A DNA stretch of 64,000 nucleotides from Lutimonas zeaxanthinifaciens. Lineage in GTDB: Bacteria; Bacteroidota; Bacteroidia; Flavobacteriales; Flavobacteriaceae. How positions within the stretch are numbered: the first letter of the stretch is position 1; every line of letters begins with the position of its first letter. Location: assembly GCF_030503675.1 (NCBI RefSeq), contig NZ_CP129964.1, positions 372,001 to 436,000 of the forward strand, given 5' to 3'. A program made the position numbers and the translations under genes. This document shows positions 36,545-45,044 of the stretch, one piece after another. Below the pieces are notes generated by a model. It worked only from the letters and a program-made list of their open reading frames with translations. It was not told the origin of the DNA and did not search any database.

Positions 36545-37432
36545 ATGGTGGAGACGGCAGTGATTCGACATAATTATTTTGATGATATCAAGCAATTAAC
36601 AAAATTTGGTTTATCGCTGAGTGTCGTTTTTTCATCAATTGCCGGTTATCTGCTGGCTGCTGAAGTTATTGATTATCAAATCGTTCTTTTGTTATCTGTT
36701 GGAGGCTATTGTATGGTTGGAGCTTCAAATGCTTTTAATCAGATCATTGAGAGGGGACCGGATGCGGTCATGAAAAGGACCATGGACCGTCCAATTCCAG
36801 CGGGAAGAATTTCTGTTAATGTAGCCATGATCATTGCTGTGTTACTGACCTTGTCTGGTTTGGTTATCCTCTACTCGATCAATGAGAAAACGGCTCTATT
36901 TGGTGCCATTTCTATTTTTTTATACACAAGTGCATATACTCCGTTAAAACCGGTAACACCTCTATCTGTATTTGTCGGAGCGATTCCGGGTGCCATCCCT
37001 TTTATGCTGGGTTGGGTTGCGGCCACCGATAAGTTTGGCATTGAGCCGGGAATTCTTTTTATGATTCAGTTTTTTTGGCAGTTTCCTCATTTCTGGGCCA
37101 TTGGCTGGCTACAGTTTGATGAGTACAAAAAAGCCGGGTTCAATTTGATGCCTACAGGTGAAAAGAACAAAAAAGCATCCAAACTCGTGATCATTTATAC
37201 ACTTTTTATGTTGATCGTTTCTATTTTTCCTGTTTTTCGCCTTACAGGTGAACTTTATTTACTCCCTTTTTCTGCCGTGATCATATTTCTTTTGGGGCTT
37301 GTCATGTTGTATTATGGGGTAAAACTTCACACGGATCAAACTGATAAAATGGCAAGGAAGTTGATGCTTTCTAGCGTGTTGTATATAACCTTGATACAGA
37401 TCATTTTTGTGATCGATAAATTTTTGCATTAA
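36545..37432 (+). CDS. cyoE: Protoheme IX farnesyltransferase (heme O synthase)
   Basis: 295 residues of the UbiA prenyltransferase family. The first Asp-rich motif region reads NAFNQIIERGPDAVMKRTMDRPIPAGR, characteristic of CyoE/CtaB, and about eight to nine hydrophobic helices follow, including the loop PHFWAIGWLQFDEYKKAGFNLMP typical of heme O synthases. It adds a farnesyl group to heme b to make heme o for heme-copper oxidases. First gene of a cluster with two oxidase subunit III genes, COX4, SCO and DUF420 genes; the next gene starts 3 bp after its stop. Confidence 0.93.
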   Translation: MVETAVIRHNYFDDIKQLTKFGLSLSVVFSSIAGYLLAAEVIDYQIVLLLSVGGYCMVGASNAFNQIIERGPDAVMKRTMDRPIPAGRISVNVAMIIAVLLTLSGLVILYSINEKTALFGAISIFLYTSAYTPLKPVTPLSVFVGAIPGAIPFMLGWVAATDKFGIEPGILFMIQFFWQFPHFWAIGWLQFDEYKKAGFNLMPTGEKNKKASKLVIIYTLFMLIVSIFPVFRLTGELYLLPFSAVIIFLLGLVMLYYGVKLHTDQTDKMARKLMLSSVLYITLIQIIFVIDKFLH

Positions 37433-37435
37433 ACC

Positions 37436-37996
37436 ATGGAACAAAAAACGAGAGAAAAGTCATTTAAGCAGATGCTGTGGATATCCATGATCAGTATGAC
37501 CATGATGTTTGCAGGATTGACAAGTGCTTATGTAGTTAGTAAAGGAAGAGAGGATTGGGTTAGTTTTGATTTACCAGGTTCCTTCTACATTAGTACCATC
37601 TTAATTGTTTTGAGTAGTATTTCCTTTGTTTTGGCCAAAAGCGCCTTGATGTCTGCTTCACAATCCAAAACAACACTTTTATTGGCCGTAACTCTTTTGC
37701 TCGGACTGGGATTCGTATTCTTTCAATTCAGTGGTTTTAATGAACTGATCGATGCTGGATTGTATACCACGGGGCCCCAAAGCAATGTTGCTTCTTCATT
37801 CCTTTATGTCATCACAGCAACCCACTTGCTGCATATTTTTGTTGGAATTCTGGTTTTGGCCTGGGTTCTTTTCAGAAACGCAAGGGGCAAATATACGCCG
37901 GAAAGCCATCTAGGTTTGTCTTTAAGTGCTATTTTTTGGCATTTTGTGGATGCCTTATGGATATATCTGTTCATCTTTTTCTATTTTATCCGATAG
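37436..37996 (+). CDS. Cytochrome c oxidase subunit III-family protein (short)
   Basis: 186 residues with five hydrophobic helices (about 15-33, 53-72, 81-101, 119-144, 160-183). Typical subunit III features are ATHLLHIFVGILVL and the terminal WHFVDALWIYLFIFFYF. It lies 3 bp after cyoE. It is one of two subunit III-type genes in the cluster; this shorter one lacks the soluble insertion of the next. Inner membrane; part of or assembled with the aa3/cbaA-type terminal oxidase whose catalytic subunits are outside this window. Confidence 0.88.
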   Translation: MEQKTREKSFKQMLWISMISMTMMFAGLTSAYVVSKGREDWVSFDLPGSFYISTILIVLSSISFVLAKSALMSASQSKTTLLLAVTLLLGLGFVFFQFSGFNELIDAGLYTTGPQSNVASSFLYVITATHLLHIFVGILVLAWVLFRNARGKYTPESHLGLSLSAIFWHFVDALWIYLFIFFYFIR

Positions 37997-38122
37997 CGCC
38001 AACATTTTTAGCTTATTAATTCTATTTATCAATTATTTTTATATTTTTGCTGCACCGGAGAAAACATGATAAATATCAGTTTTTTTCAGATTTAATAAGA
38101 TCAATTAAATTAAACTTTTTAT

Positions 38123-39100
38123 ATGGAGGCAACAGTTGCTGATACCTCAAAAGGAGGAGTTTGGAGCGGAGGAGGAAGTAGACCATTCGATGCGAGTTAT
38201 GGAAAAATGATGATGTGGTTCTTCATCATGTCCGATGCCCTGACATTTTCAGGATTTCTTGGTGCATACGGATTGATCCGCTATAAATATTTGGATTCTT
38301 GGCCGATTGCTGATGAAGTATTTACCCACATTCCTTTTATACACGGGGATTTTCCAATGTACTATGTGGCCTTCATGACCTTCATCCTGATCTTTTCATC
38401 GGTAACCATGGTTTTGGCTGTGGATGCCGGTAAGCACATGCAAAAGAACAAGGTGATCGTTTATATGGGTCTGACCATCATTGGAGGTTTGATCTTTCTT
38501 GGGTCACAAGCCTGGGAATGGAAAACCTTTATCAATGGAAGTTATGGTGCACTTCAGCTTGAAGATGGAAAAATAGTACAGTTTGTTGATGCATCCGGAC
38601 ATCAGGTGACGCTTCAAAGTTTTGCTTCTGATACTCCGACAGAAAGAGTACAGCACAAAAAAGAGAACGGACTTTGGTTTGAATATGAATCTGCACTTCC
38701 TCCGGTAACCCTTGAGCAGGTAAAGGAAGGATTTGCTGCGAACTCTGATATTTCAATGCGAACCGAACTTATAAACCTTGAGACAAAAGAAAAGACAATT
38801 GTTTCAAGAGAGGAGGCAAACAAATTTCTGGATAATGCCGTAAGAGTGGTTCAGGGAGCTAATCTTACAGAAAACGAATATGGCAAAACCTTGTTCGCTG
38901 ATTTCTTTTTCTTTATTACAGGATTTCATGGATTCCACGTTTTTTCAGGGATCGTTATCAATATTATCATCTTCTTTAATGTGATCATCGGTACATACGA
39001 AAGAAGAGGTCATTATGAAATGGTTGAAAAGGTTGGATTGTACTGGCACTTTGTAGACCTGGTATGGGTATTTGTATTCACATTCTTCTATCTGATCTAA
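38123..39100 (+). CDS. Cytochrome c oxidase subunit III-family protein (long)
   Basis: 325 residues. It has the same subunit III core (SDALTFSGFLGAYGLIRYK, FHGFHVFSGI, terminal YWHFVDLVWVFVFTFFYLI), but about 120 hydrophilic residues are inserted after the third helix (about 138-250, FINGSYGALQLEDGKIV...NAVRVVQGANLTENEYGKTLF), probably a soluble domain facing the periplasm. A 126-bp gap separates it from the shorter paralogue. Inner-membrane oxidase subunit. Confidence 0.88.
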   Translation: MEATVADTSKGGVWSGGGSRPFDASYGKMMMWFFIMSDALTFSGFLGAYGLIRYKYLDSWPIADEVFTHIPFIHGDFPMYYVAFMTFILIFSSVTMVLAVDAGKHMQKNKVIVYMGLTIIGGLIFLGSQAWEWKTFINGSYGALQLEDGKIVQFVDASGHQVTLQSFASDTPTERVQHKKENGLWFEYESALPPVTLEQVKEGFAANSDISMRTELINLETKEKTIVSREEANKFLDNAVRVVQGANLTENEYGKTLFADFFFFITGFHGFHVFSGIVINIIIFFNVIIGTYERRGHYEMVEKVGLYWHFVDLVWVFVFTFFYLI

Positions 39101-39114
39101 AAAAATAAACATAA

Positions 39115-39462
39115 ATGTCACACGCAAAATCACACACAGCATTAATTTGGAAGGTTTTTGGATTTCTTTCAGTTGTTACCATCGTAGAGGTTTGGCTGGG
39201 TATCGTAAAACCTGAATCATTGAACCTTACGCAGGTATTAGGGACAAGTATTTTGAATTGGATCTTCTTGATCCTTACGCTTGTTAAGGCCTATGGAATT
39301 GCCTGGTACTTTATGCATCTTAAAGATGAAAAAACCTGGTTTAGAAGAGCCATAGTCTGGCCGGTTGTTTTCTTGATCGGATATCTGGCTTTCTATCTTC
39401 TTTACGAGGGAGACGCTCTTGGGATTATTGACCAGAGCCTGACAAGATGGTCGTATAACTGA
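39115..39462 (+). CDS. Cytochrome c oxidase subunit IV (prokaryotic COX4)
   Basis: 115 residues with three hydrophobic helices (about 13-31, 42-62, 78-97) and the family hallmark KAYGIAWYFMHLKDE. It is a small integral subunit stabilising the oxidase. It starts 14 bp after the long subunit III gene, and a strong terminator follows, closing this transcription unit. Confidence 0.88.
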   Translation: MSHAKSHTALIWKVFGFLSVVTIVEVWLGIVKPESLNLTQVLGTSILNWIFLILTLVKAYGIAWYFMHLKDEKTWFRRAIVWPVVFLIGYLAFYLLYEGDALGIIDQSLTRWSYN

Positions 39463-39484
39463 TAATTGCTGAATCGATTATAAC

Positions 39485-39515
39485 AAGTGTTTTGAAATTT
39501 CAAAACACTTTTTTT
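39485..39515 (+). terminator. Strong terminator of the oxidase-subunit operon
   Basis: A perfect inverted repeat of 13 bp per arm (AAGTGTTTTGAAA at 39485-39497 and its complement at 39498-39510) followed by a T-run. It lies 22 bp after the COX4 stop codon. Confidence 0.9.
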
Positions 39516-39516
39516 A

Positions 39517-39524
39517 TACCTTTG
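39517..39524 (+). promoter_or_regulatory. -7 box TACCTTTG abutting the terminator
   Basis: Exact TAnnTTTG match directly after the T-run; a TTG at 39492-39494 (22-bp spacing) lies inside the terminator stem. The ATG at 39529 is only four bases away, so the transcript is probably leaderless or nearly so. Confidence 0.6.
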
Positions 39525-39528
39525 CACA

Positions 39529-40179
39529 ATGACAAAAACCGGTAAGAATACCTTAGTTTTATCGATACTATTTTTTGGTCCATTGTTGTTCTACCTTTTC
39601 CTGCTGACCGGAACTAATAATTTTGCCAAACTACCTGTGGTTACCTCAAATGTGGAGGACGTTTCAGATTTTTCTAATAAAGATTCGGTGACTTTGAAGA
39701 ACAATATCAGTATTTTGTGCTTTCTGGGTTCTGATCTCTTACAGCATAAGACAAACGCACTGAATTTGAATGAAAAGATTTATAAGCATTTTTACGGATT
39801 CAAAGGGTTTCAATTCGTGGTTGTTTTACCAAAGGGTTCAGAGAATGACGCAGCGCAGTTAAAGAAGGAGTTGGGTGCAACCTATAATGTGGATAAGTGG
39901 CATTTTTTATTTACAGATACATCCAGAGTTCAGGAAATGTTCGATAGTTTGTCCACATCTTATTCCCTTGATGAAAATTCCTATTCACCTTATGCGTTTA
40001 TCATTGACCGAGAATTGAATCTTAGAGGACGAAATGACGAGGAAGCCCTTGAGGATGGTCTGATGTACGGATATAATGCCGAATCTGTAGCAACGGTTCA
40101 CCAGGAAATGGTGGATGATGTAAAAGTGGTTATGGCAGAATACAGGCTGGCCTTAAAAAAGAACAAACGAGAGATCTAA
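39529..40179 (+). CDS. SCO-like thioredoxin-fold protein lacking the copper ligands
   Basis: 216 residues with an N-terminal membrane anchor (about 8-27). The rest parallels the adjacent SCO protein block by block: ISILCFLGSDLLQHK in place of VEFFFTSCPTICPQM, DKWHFLFTDTSRVQEMF in place of KNWHFLTGEKSKVYSF, and YSPYAFIIDRELNLRGR in place of EHSGLFALIDKNGFIRSR. The CxxxC cysteines and the copper-binding His of SCO are all replaced, so it should not bind copper in the same way. It could be a structural partner or a chaperone-like paralogue. The SCO gene follows within 20 bp. Confidence 0.7.
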   Translation: MTKTGKNTLVLSILFFGPLLFYLFLLTGTNNFAKLPVVTSNVEDVSDFSNKDSVTLKNNISILCFLGSDLLQHKTNALNLNEKIYKHFYGFKGFQFVVVLPKGSENDAAQLKKELGATYNVDKWHFLFTDTSRVQEMFDSLSTSYSLDENSYSPYAFIIDRELNLRGRNDEEALEDGLMYGYNAESVATVHQEMVDDVKVVMAEYRLALKKNKREI

Positions 40180-40199
40180 AATCAAATTTGAATAAAGTA

Positions 40200-40835
40200 A
40201 TGAAGAAGAATTCATACATCGCAATCGCATTTGTAATATTGATTTTCGGTATATGGGCCATTCCAAAGATCCTTAATAAGTTGGGCGGAAACGAGCTTTT
40301 GAAATTTGAACAGGTTCCCTCTTTTGAATTTACAAATCAGGATAAGAAAAAGATCACTAATGCTGATTTTGAGGGTAAGGTTTATGTCGTGGAATTCTTT
40401 TTTACATCCTGCCCCACGATATGCCCGCAAATGAATGAAAACATGGTGAAAATCCAGAACGAATTCTATGGAAATCCTGACTTTGGTATCGCCTCAGTTT
40501 CTATTGACCCGGAAAGAGATACACCTGAAGTTTTGAAAATCTATGCGAAAGAAAAAGGGGCAACCTTAAAAAACTGGCATTTTTTGACCGGCGAGAAATC
40601 AAAGGTATATTCCTTTTCCAATGATGGGTTTAAGTTATATGCAGGAGAAAATAAGGATGTGGAAGGTGGTTTTGAACATTCCGGGCTTTTTGCCCTTATC
40701 GACAAAAACGGATTCATCAGGTCAAGAACCGTGATCAATGGTGAAATGGAGAATCCCATCAAGTTTTACAATGGATTGGACGAAAAAGAAGTCCAGTGGA
40801 TTAAAGAGGATATTAAACTGTTATTAAAGGAATAA
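40200..40835 (+). CDS. SCO1/SenC copper chaperone for cytochrome oxidase
   Basis: About 211 residues from the ATG at 40200 (an in-frame TTG lies at 40188). N-terminal membrane anchor (about 6-22), then a thioredoxin fold with the copper site Cys71-x3-Cys75 (CPTIC) and His160 (FEHSGLF), all present. By family knowledge it delivers or reduces copper for the CuA centre of subunit II. Its stop codon is 3 bp before the DUF420 gene. Periplasm-facing inner-membrane protein. Confidence 0.92.
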   Translation: MKKNSYIAIAFVILIFGIWAIPKILNKLGGNELLKFEQVPSFEFTNQDKKKITNADFEGKVYVVEFFFTSCPTICPQMNENMVKIQNEFYGNPDFGIASVSIDPERDTPEVLKIYAKEKGATLKNWHFLTGEKSKVYSFSNDGFKLYAGENKDVEGGFEHSGLFALIDKNGFIRSRTVINGEMENPIKFYNGLDEKEVQWIKEDIKLLLKE

Positions 40836-40838
40836 GTC

Positions 40839-41351
40839 ATGGAGGAGTCAAAAAAATACAATCGATTGATCATCATTTTGTCCGTCGCGATTCCCCTGGT
40901 GGTAGCTGCTTTGTTCGGAGTAAAACTTGACATAGAACTACCCGTATTTTTACCACCCATATACGCCGGAACAAATGCTGTGACCACCGTTGTTTTGATC
41001 CTGGCGCTTTGGGCCATCAAAGTGAAAAATATTGAATTACATAAAAAATTGATGACCTTGGCCATAGCCTTTTCGGTCTTCTTTTTGGTGCTCTATGTTT
41101 TGCATCATATGACTTCTGATTCAACAGCCTATCAGGGTCAGGGTATTTTAAGGTATATTTATTTTATTATCTTAATCTCACACATATTACTTTCCATTGT
41201 GGTCATTCCGTTTGTCCTTATTACCTACGTTAAGGCATTAACTAAGGATTTTGAAAAGCACAAAAAAATTGCAAAGATCACATTTCCATTATGGCTCTAT
41301 GTGACCATAAGCGGAGTAGTGGTTTACTTTATGATTTCTCCATATTACTAG
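40839..41351 (+). CDS. DUF420 membrane protein
   Basis: 170 residues with five hydrophobic helices. Motifs typical of DUF420 are visible: VFLPPIYAGTNAVTTVVLI, HKKLMTLAIAFSVFFLVLYVLHH, LISHILLSIVVIPFVLITYVKAL, and KITFPLWLYVTISGVVVYFM. DUF420 proteins (CtaM-like) are regularly found with oxidase assembly genes and are thought to help assemble heme-copper oxidases. Last gene of the SCO transcript by spacing. Confidence 0.88.
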   Translation: MEESKKYNRLIIILSVAIPLVVAALFGVKLDIELPVFLPPIYAGTNAVTTVVLILALWAIKVKNIELHKKLMTLAIAFSVFFLVLYVLHHMTSDSTAYQGQGILRYIYFIILISHILLSIVVIPFVLITYVKALTKDFEKHKKIAKITFPLWLYVTISGVVVYFMISPYY

Positions 41352-41470
41352 AAGGGAAATAAAGTTTGTAGGAATTTTAATGTATTATTTGTATATTAAG
41401 CTGATAGACAGTGCTTAAATATATAAATCATCATAAAAAAAATTAATAAAAACCTACCAAACCTAATAGC

Positions 41471-43168
41471 ATGAAATCCAAAGTAAACCTGTTCATTTTT
41501 ATCTTTTCCAGTTTTATCATTCTCTTATTGTTTTTCAACATCCGTTTTTCTGATTCCAATTTACCGGTGGAAAAAATAGGAATGAATCCGATTAAATGTA
41601 CGCCGTCAACATTTCTTCTCGAAGGTGTGGATTCTACCAGGCAGATAGCACCTCTTTTTGAAAACCTGGGGAGTCATCAATTCAAGATCACAACCAAAAA
41701 CAATGCCTCTCAGACATTTTTTAATCAAGGGCTGAATCTTGCTTTTGCTTTTAATCATAGTGAGTCACACCGTTCTTTCCTGGAAGCAGCAAGGTTGGAT
41801 CCTGAAGCAGCCATGAATTATTGGGGCCAGGCCTATGTACTTGGACCAAATATAAATGATCAGATTCCGGATGCTGAGCGAAGGATGAGTGCTTACGAGG
41901 CCATTCAGGAAGCATTAAAGAAGAAACAAGGAACATCAAAAAAGGAAATGGCGCTCATTGAAGCCCTTTCGAACAGATATAGTAAGGATAGTCTGGCTGA
42001 TTTGAAGGAGCTCAATATCAATTATATGGAGGCAATGAAATCTGTTGCCGAGGAATTTCCTGCAGACGCTGATGTTCTAACTCTTTATGCGGCTTCTATT
42101 ATGAATACCGTACCCTGGGATTATTGGGATAAAAATGGAAACCCTTCACCAAATATTAAAGAGGCCAAACAAGCTTTGGAGCAAGCCATGGAAATAAACC
42201 CTTCTCACCCGGGAACACATCATTATTATATACACATGGTTGAATTGCCTAAACCCGATATGGCCGTTCCAAGTGCGGAAAAATTGGCCGGATTAATGCC
42301 TGGAGCAGGACATATGGTCCACATGCCGGGTCATATTTACATGAGAGTTGGCCGTTATAAGGAAGCTGTGGAAGCGAATGAGGCGGCTATACTTGTTGAC
42401 GAGGATTATATCTCTCAATGCTATGCCCAAGGTCAGTATCCGCTTGGCTATTACCCTCATAATATTCACTTTTTATGGTCGGCTGCAACGATGATGGGGA
42501 ATGAGGCAATTGCGATTGAGGCAGCTAAAAAGACTGCTGAAAAGGTTTCTGTATCCAATTTAGATGATGGCCAGTTCTTTCAGAATTTTGCGGCTACACC
42601 CATGCTCGCCTATATGAGATTCGGAAAGTGGAATGAAATTCTAACCATTCCGGATCCGGGAGATGATTATTCCTATCTCAAAATGATATGGACTTTTACA
42701 AGAGGGGTCGCTTTTACCAGAAAAGGAAACCTTAAAGAGGCAAAAGAAGAGCTTGAGGTGTTGGAAAACAGAAATAAAGATTTGGATCATGAAAATATTT
42801 CAAAGGTGGCATTCCATGTTCTTGCCGGAGAAATAGCTGCTTCATCCGGAGATATCCCACAAGGAATAGAGCAGTTAAAGCTGGCCGTAGGATATGAAGA
42901 TCAACTACCCTATGACGAGCCATCTGTATGGTATGTGCCAACGCGCCAGGTGCTTGGAAACCTGCTAATACTTAATGGGCAATATGAAGAGGCCGAAAAG
43001 GTCTATCTGGAAGATCTGGCCTATTACCGACAAAACGGATGGTCCTTGATGGGTCTGTACAAAAGCCTGAAAGCTCAGAAAAAGATTCAGGAAGCTGAGG
43101 AAGTTATGATTTCCTTCAAAAAGGCTTGGAAACACGCAGATATTGAAATTGAATCTTCTGTTTTATAA
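41471..43168 (+). CDS. Membrane-anchored TPR protein
   Basis: 565 residues. Hydrophobic N-terminal anchor or signal (about 5-23), then the conserved block FFNQGLNLAFAFNHSESHRSFLEAARLDPEAAMNYWGQAYVLGPNIND, which recurs in a widespread family of periplasmic TPR proteins, followed by further TPR-like helices through about residue 550. The segment HPGTHHYYIHMVELP...MPGHIYMRVGRY is rich in His and could bind a metal, but this is inference. 120 bp after the DUF420 gene; perhaps linked to oxidase assembly or metal handling. Function unknown. Confidence 0.7.
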   Translation: MKSKVNLFIFIFSSFIILLLFFNIRFSDSNLPVEKIGMNPIKCTPSTFLLEGVDSTRQIAPLFENLGSHQFKITTKNNASQTFFNQGLNLAFAFNHSESHRSFLEAARLDPEAAMNYWGQAYVLGPNINDQIPDAERRMSAYEAIQEALKKKQGTSKKEMALIEALSNRYSKDSLADLKELNINYMEAMKSVAEEFPADADVLTLYAASIMNTVPWDYWDKNGNPSPNIKEAKQALEQAMEINPSHPGTHHYYIHMVELPKPDMAVPSAEKLAGLMPGAGHMVHMPGHIYMRVGRYKEAVEANEAAILVDEDYISQCYAQGQYPLGYYPHNIHFLWSAATMMGNEAIAIEAAKKTAEKVSVSNLDDGQFFQNFAATPMLAYMRFGKWNEILTIPDPGDDYSYLKMIWTFTRGVAFTRKGNLKEAKEELEVLENRNKDLDHENISKVAFHVLAGEIAASSGDIPQGIEQLKLAVGYEDQLPYDEPSVWYVPTRQVLGNLLILNGQYEEAEKVYLEDLAYYRQNGWSLMGLYKSLKAQKKIQEAEEVMISFKKAWKHADIEIESSVL

Positions 43169-43199
43169 TAGAATTGATATCAATTGATCCTGAAAAAAG

Positions 43200-43230
43200 T
43201 TGTCATAAAGACATCATTGACTTATTTTTG
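43200..43230 (+). promoter_or_regulatory. Promoter of the small CxxC membrane protein
   Basis: TTG at 43200-43202, exactly 20 bp, then TATTTTTG at 43223-43230: a near-ideal Bacteroidota promoter. The start codon is 54 bases further on. Confidence 0.7.
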
Positions 43231-43283
43231 CAGCTAAATAATTTGATCGATACATTAGTGTCTGGTCATTTGCTCTATTATTG

Positions 43284-43499
43284 ATGATGAAGAAGTTTGT
43301 TTTTGCTGTAACCCTAATGATTTCCTTAGATTCAATTGCTCAATGCGCGATGTGCAGGGCAGTTGTAGAACAAGGTGGGGAGGAAGTTGCAGAAGGCATC
43401 AACTCAGGGATTGTATACCTTATGGCGTTCCCTTATCTACTCATTGTGGTAGCAGGGTTTTTGTTCTACAGAAACTGGAAGAAATCTTCGGTTGGATAA
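43284..43499 (+). CDS. Small membrane protein with CxxC after the signal
   Basis: 71 residues (ATG at 43284; the ATG at 43287 is also possible). A hydrophobic leader ends SIAQ, followed at once by CAMCRAVVEQGGEEVAEGIN, then a transmembrane helix (about 45-63, GIVYLMAFPYLLIVVAGFLFY) and a basic tail. The CxxC could be redox-active or bind a metal in the periplasm. It has its own good promoter and sits between oxidase-assembly genes and a TolC gene. Family not named. Confidence 0.65.
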   Translation: MMKKFVFAVTLMISLDSIAQCAMCRAVVEQGGEEVAEGINSGIVYLMAFPYLLIVVAGFLFYRNWKKSSVG

Positions 43500-43576
43500 T
43501 TTTGTAAATATTGTGTAACAAATTTTTTAAGACCTCGTCTTATATTCAAAATTAAAATATCGAAACTTCATCTAAT

Positions 43577-45025
43577 ATGAAAGCACCACTTAGCTTTATG
43601 TTCTTGTTGAGCTTTATTTTTTCAGCTTATGCACAAGAATCAAACCCGAATGTAAAAAAATGGACGCTGAGAGATTGTGTCAATTATGCCCTTGAAAATA
43701 ATATTACTGTTAAACAGTCTGAAAATAATATAGCCCTGGCGGAAGTCGATAAACGTGGAGCCATAGGAAATTTCATTCCAAATCTTAATATGAGTAGTTC
43801 CGCAGCCTGGAATTCAGGTCTGACTACTGATGTTACAACAGGAGTATTGATCAATCAAACGACACAAACCACTAATGGAGGAATCTCTTCAGGAGTCGCT
43901 ATTTATAGGGGATTGCGTAATCAAAATGAACTTAGAAGGGCAGAATTGAGCATTCTGGCCAGTCAATATCAGCTGGACAAAATAAAGGATGATGTTTCTT
44001 TATTCGTTATTAACGCTTATTTGGAAGCGCTTTTTAGTAAAGAAGCTGTAAACGTTGCTATTCCTCAGGTGGAGATTTCCAAAGAACAGTTAGCAAGAAC
44101 AAAACAGCTTGTTGAGGCTGGAACGCTGCCGCGTGGAGATTTACTGGATGTGGAAGCGACCCTGGCCAACGATGAGCAGAATCTTATTGTAACTCAGAAC
44201 AGAGTGCAGCTGGCTCTGATTGCTCTTGCACAGCTATTGCAATTAGAAGATTATGAAAACTTCGATATTGCCAATGAAGAAATTGAAACACTTCCTTTAA
44301 TAAATCTGGCAGATTACTCTGTAGACAAGATTTATGCCAAGGCCCTTGAGACGAGAAATGAGATCAAGGTTGCCAAAACCAATATAGAAATTGCCGAAAA
44401 AGATATAAAGCTGGCAAAAGGAGCTTTGCAACCAACTTTGTCAGGATTCTTTAACTGGAATTCAAGATATTCGAACAGAGATATAATCACGGGTTCAGAA
44501 ATTGATCCGGATAATCCAACAAGAGTAATCGGAGTCGTGGAGACAACCGGTGATAATGTGGTAGCTCCAAATTTCACCCCGGTAACAGGGCCTCCGCTTG
44601 ATTTCTTTGATCAGTTCGATCAAAATAAGGGTAGTTCTTTTGGATTGTCCTTGCAGATTCCGATTTTTAACGGTTTCAATGCCTCAAACAATGTGAGAAG
44701 AGCAGAAATAAATTACGATCAGCAAAAGTATCAACTTGAACAGGAAGAACTTGATCTTGAAAGAATTATACATCAGGTATATGCTGATGCCGTAGGTGCC
44801 CTGAAGTTGTATGAGGCAACCAAAAGATCCCTCGAGGCAAGAGAAATTTCATTTAACTATGCACAGGAAAGGTTTGATGTAGGTGTATTGAATTCGTTTG
44901 ATTACAGTCAGATCAAAAACAGACTGGTTACAGCCAATGCTGATTTTCTTACGGCAAAGTATGATTTTATCTTCAGAGTCAAACTCCTGGAATTTTATTA
45001 TGGAATTCCGGTCGAGAATTTATAA
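43577..45025 (+). CDS. TolC-family outer membrane efflux protein
   Basis: 482 residues with a signal peptide (ending AYAQ, ~residue 20). It has the two-repeat TolC/OEP architecture: WTLRDCVNYALENNITVKQSENNIALAEVDKRGAIGNFIPNLN in the first half and a second half with LSLQIPIFNGFNASNNVRRAEINYDQQKYQLEQEELDLERIIHQVY. It forms a trimeric outer-membrane channel for export with an inner-membrane pump; no pump or adaptor gene lies next to it here, so its partner is encoded elsewhere. tsaB follows after 19 bp. Confidence 0.9.
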   Translation: MKAPLSFMFLLSFIFSAYAQESNPNVKKWTLRDCVNYALENNITVKQSENNIALAEVDKRGAIGNFIPNLNMSSSAAWNSGLTTDVTTGVLINQTTQTTNGGISSGVAIYRGLRNQNELRRAELSILASQYQLDKIKDDVSLFVINAYLEALFSKEAVNVAIPQVEISKEQLARTKQLVEAGTLPRGDLLDVEATLANDEQNLIVTQNRVQLALIALAQLLQLEDYENFDIANEEIETLPLINLADYSVDKIYAKALETRNEIKVAKTNIEIAEKDIKLAKGALQPTLSGFFNWNSRYSNRDIITGSEIDPDNPTRVIGVVETTGDNVVAPNFTPVTGPPLDFFDQFDQNKGSSFGLSLQIPIFNGFNASNNVRRAEINYDQQKYQLEQEELDLERIIHQVYADAVGALKLYEATKRSLEAREISFNYAQERFDVGVLNSFDYSQIKNRLVTANADFLTAKYDFIFRVKLLEFYYGIPVENL

Positions 45026-45044
45026 TTAATTAGACGCAACTTTA

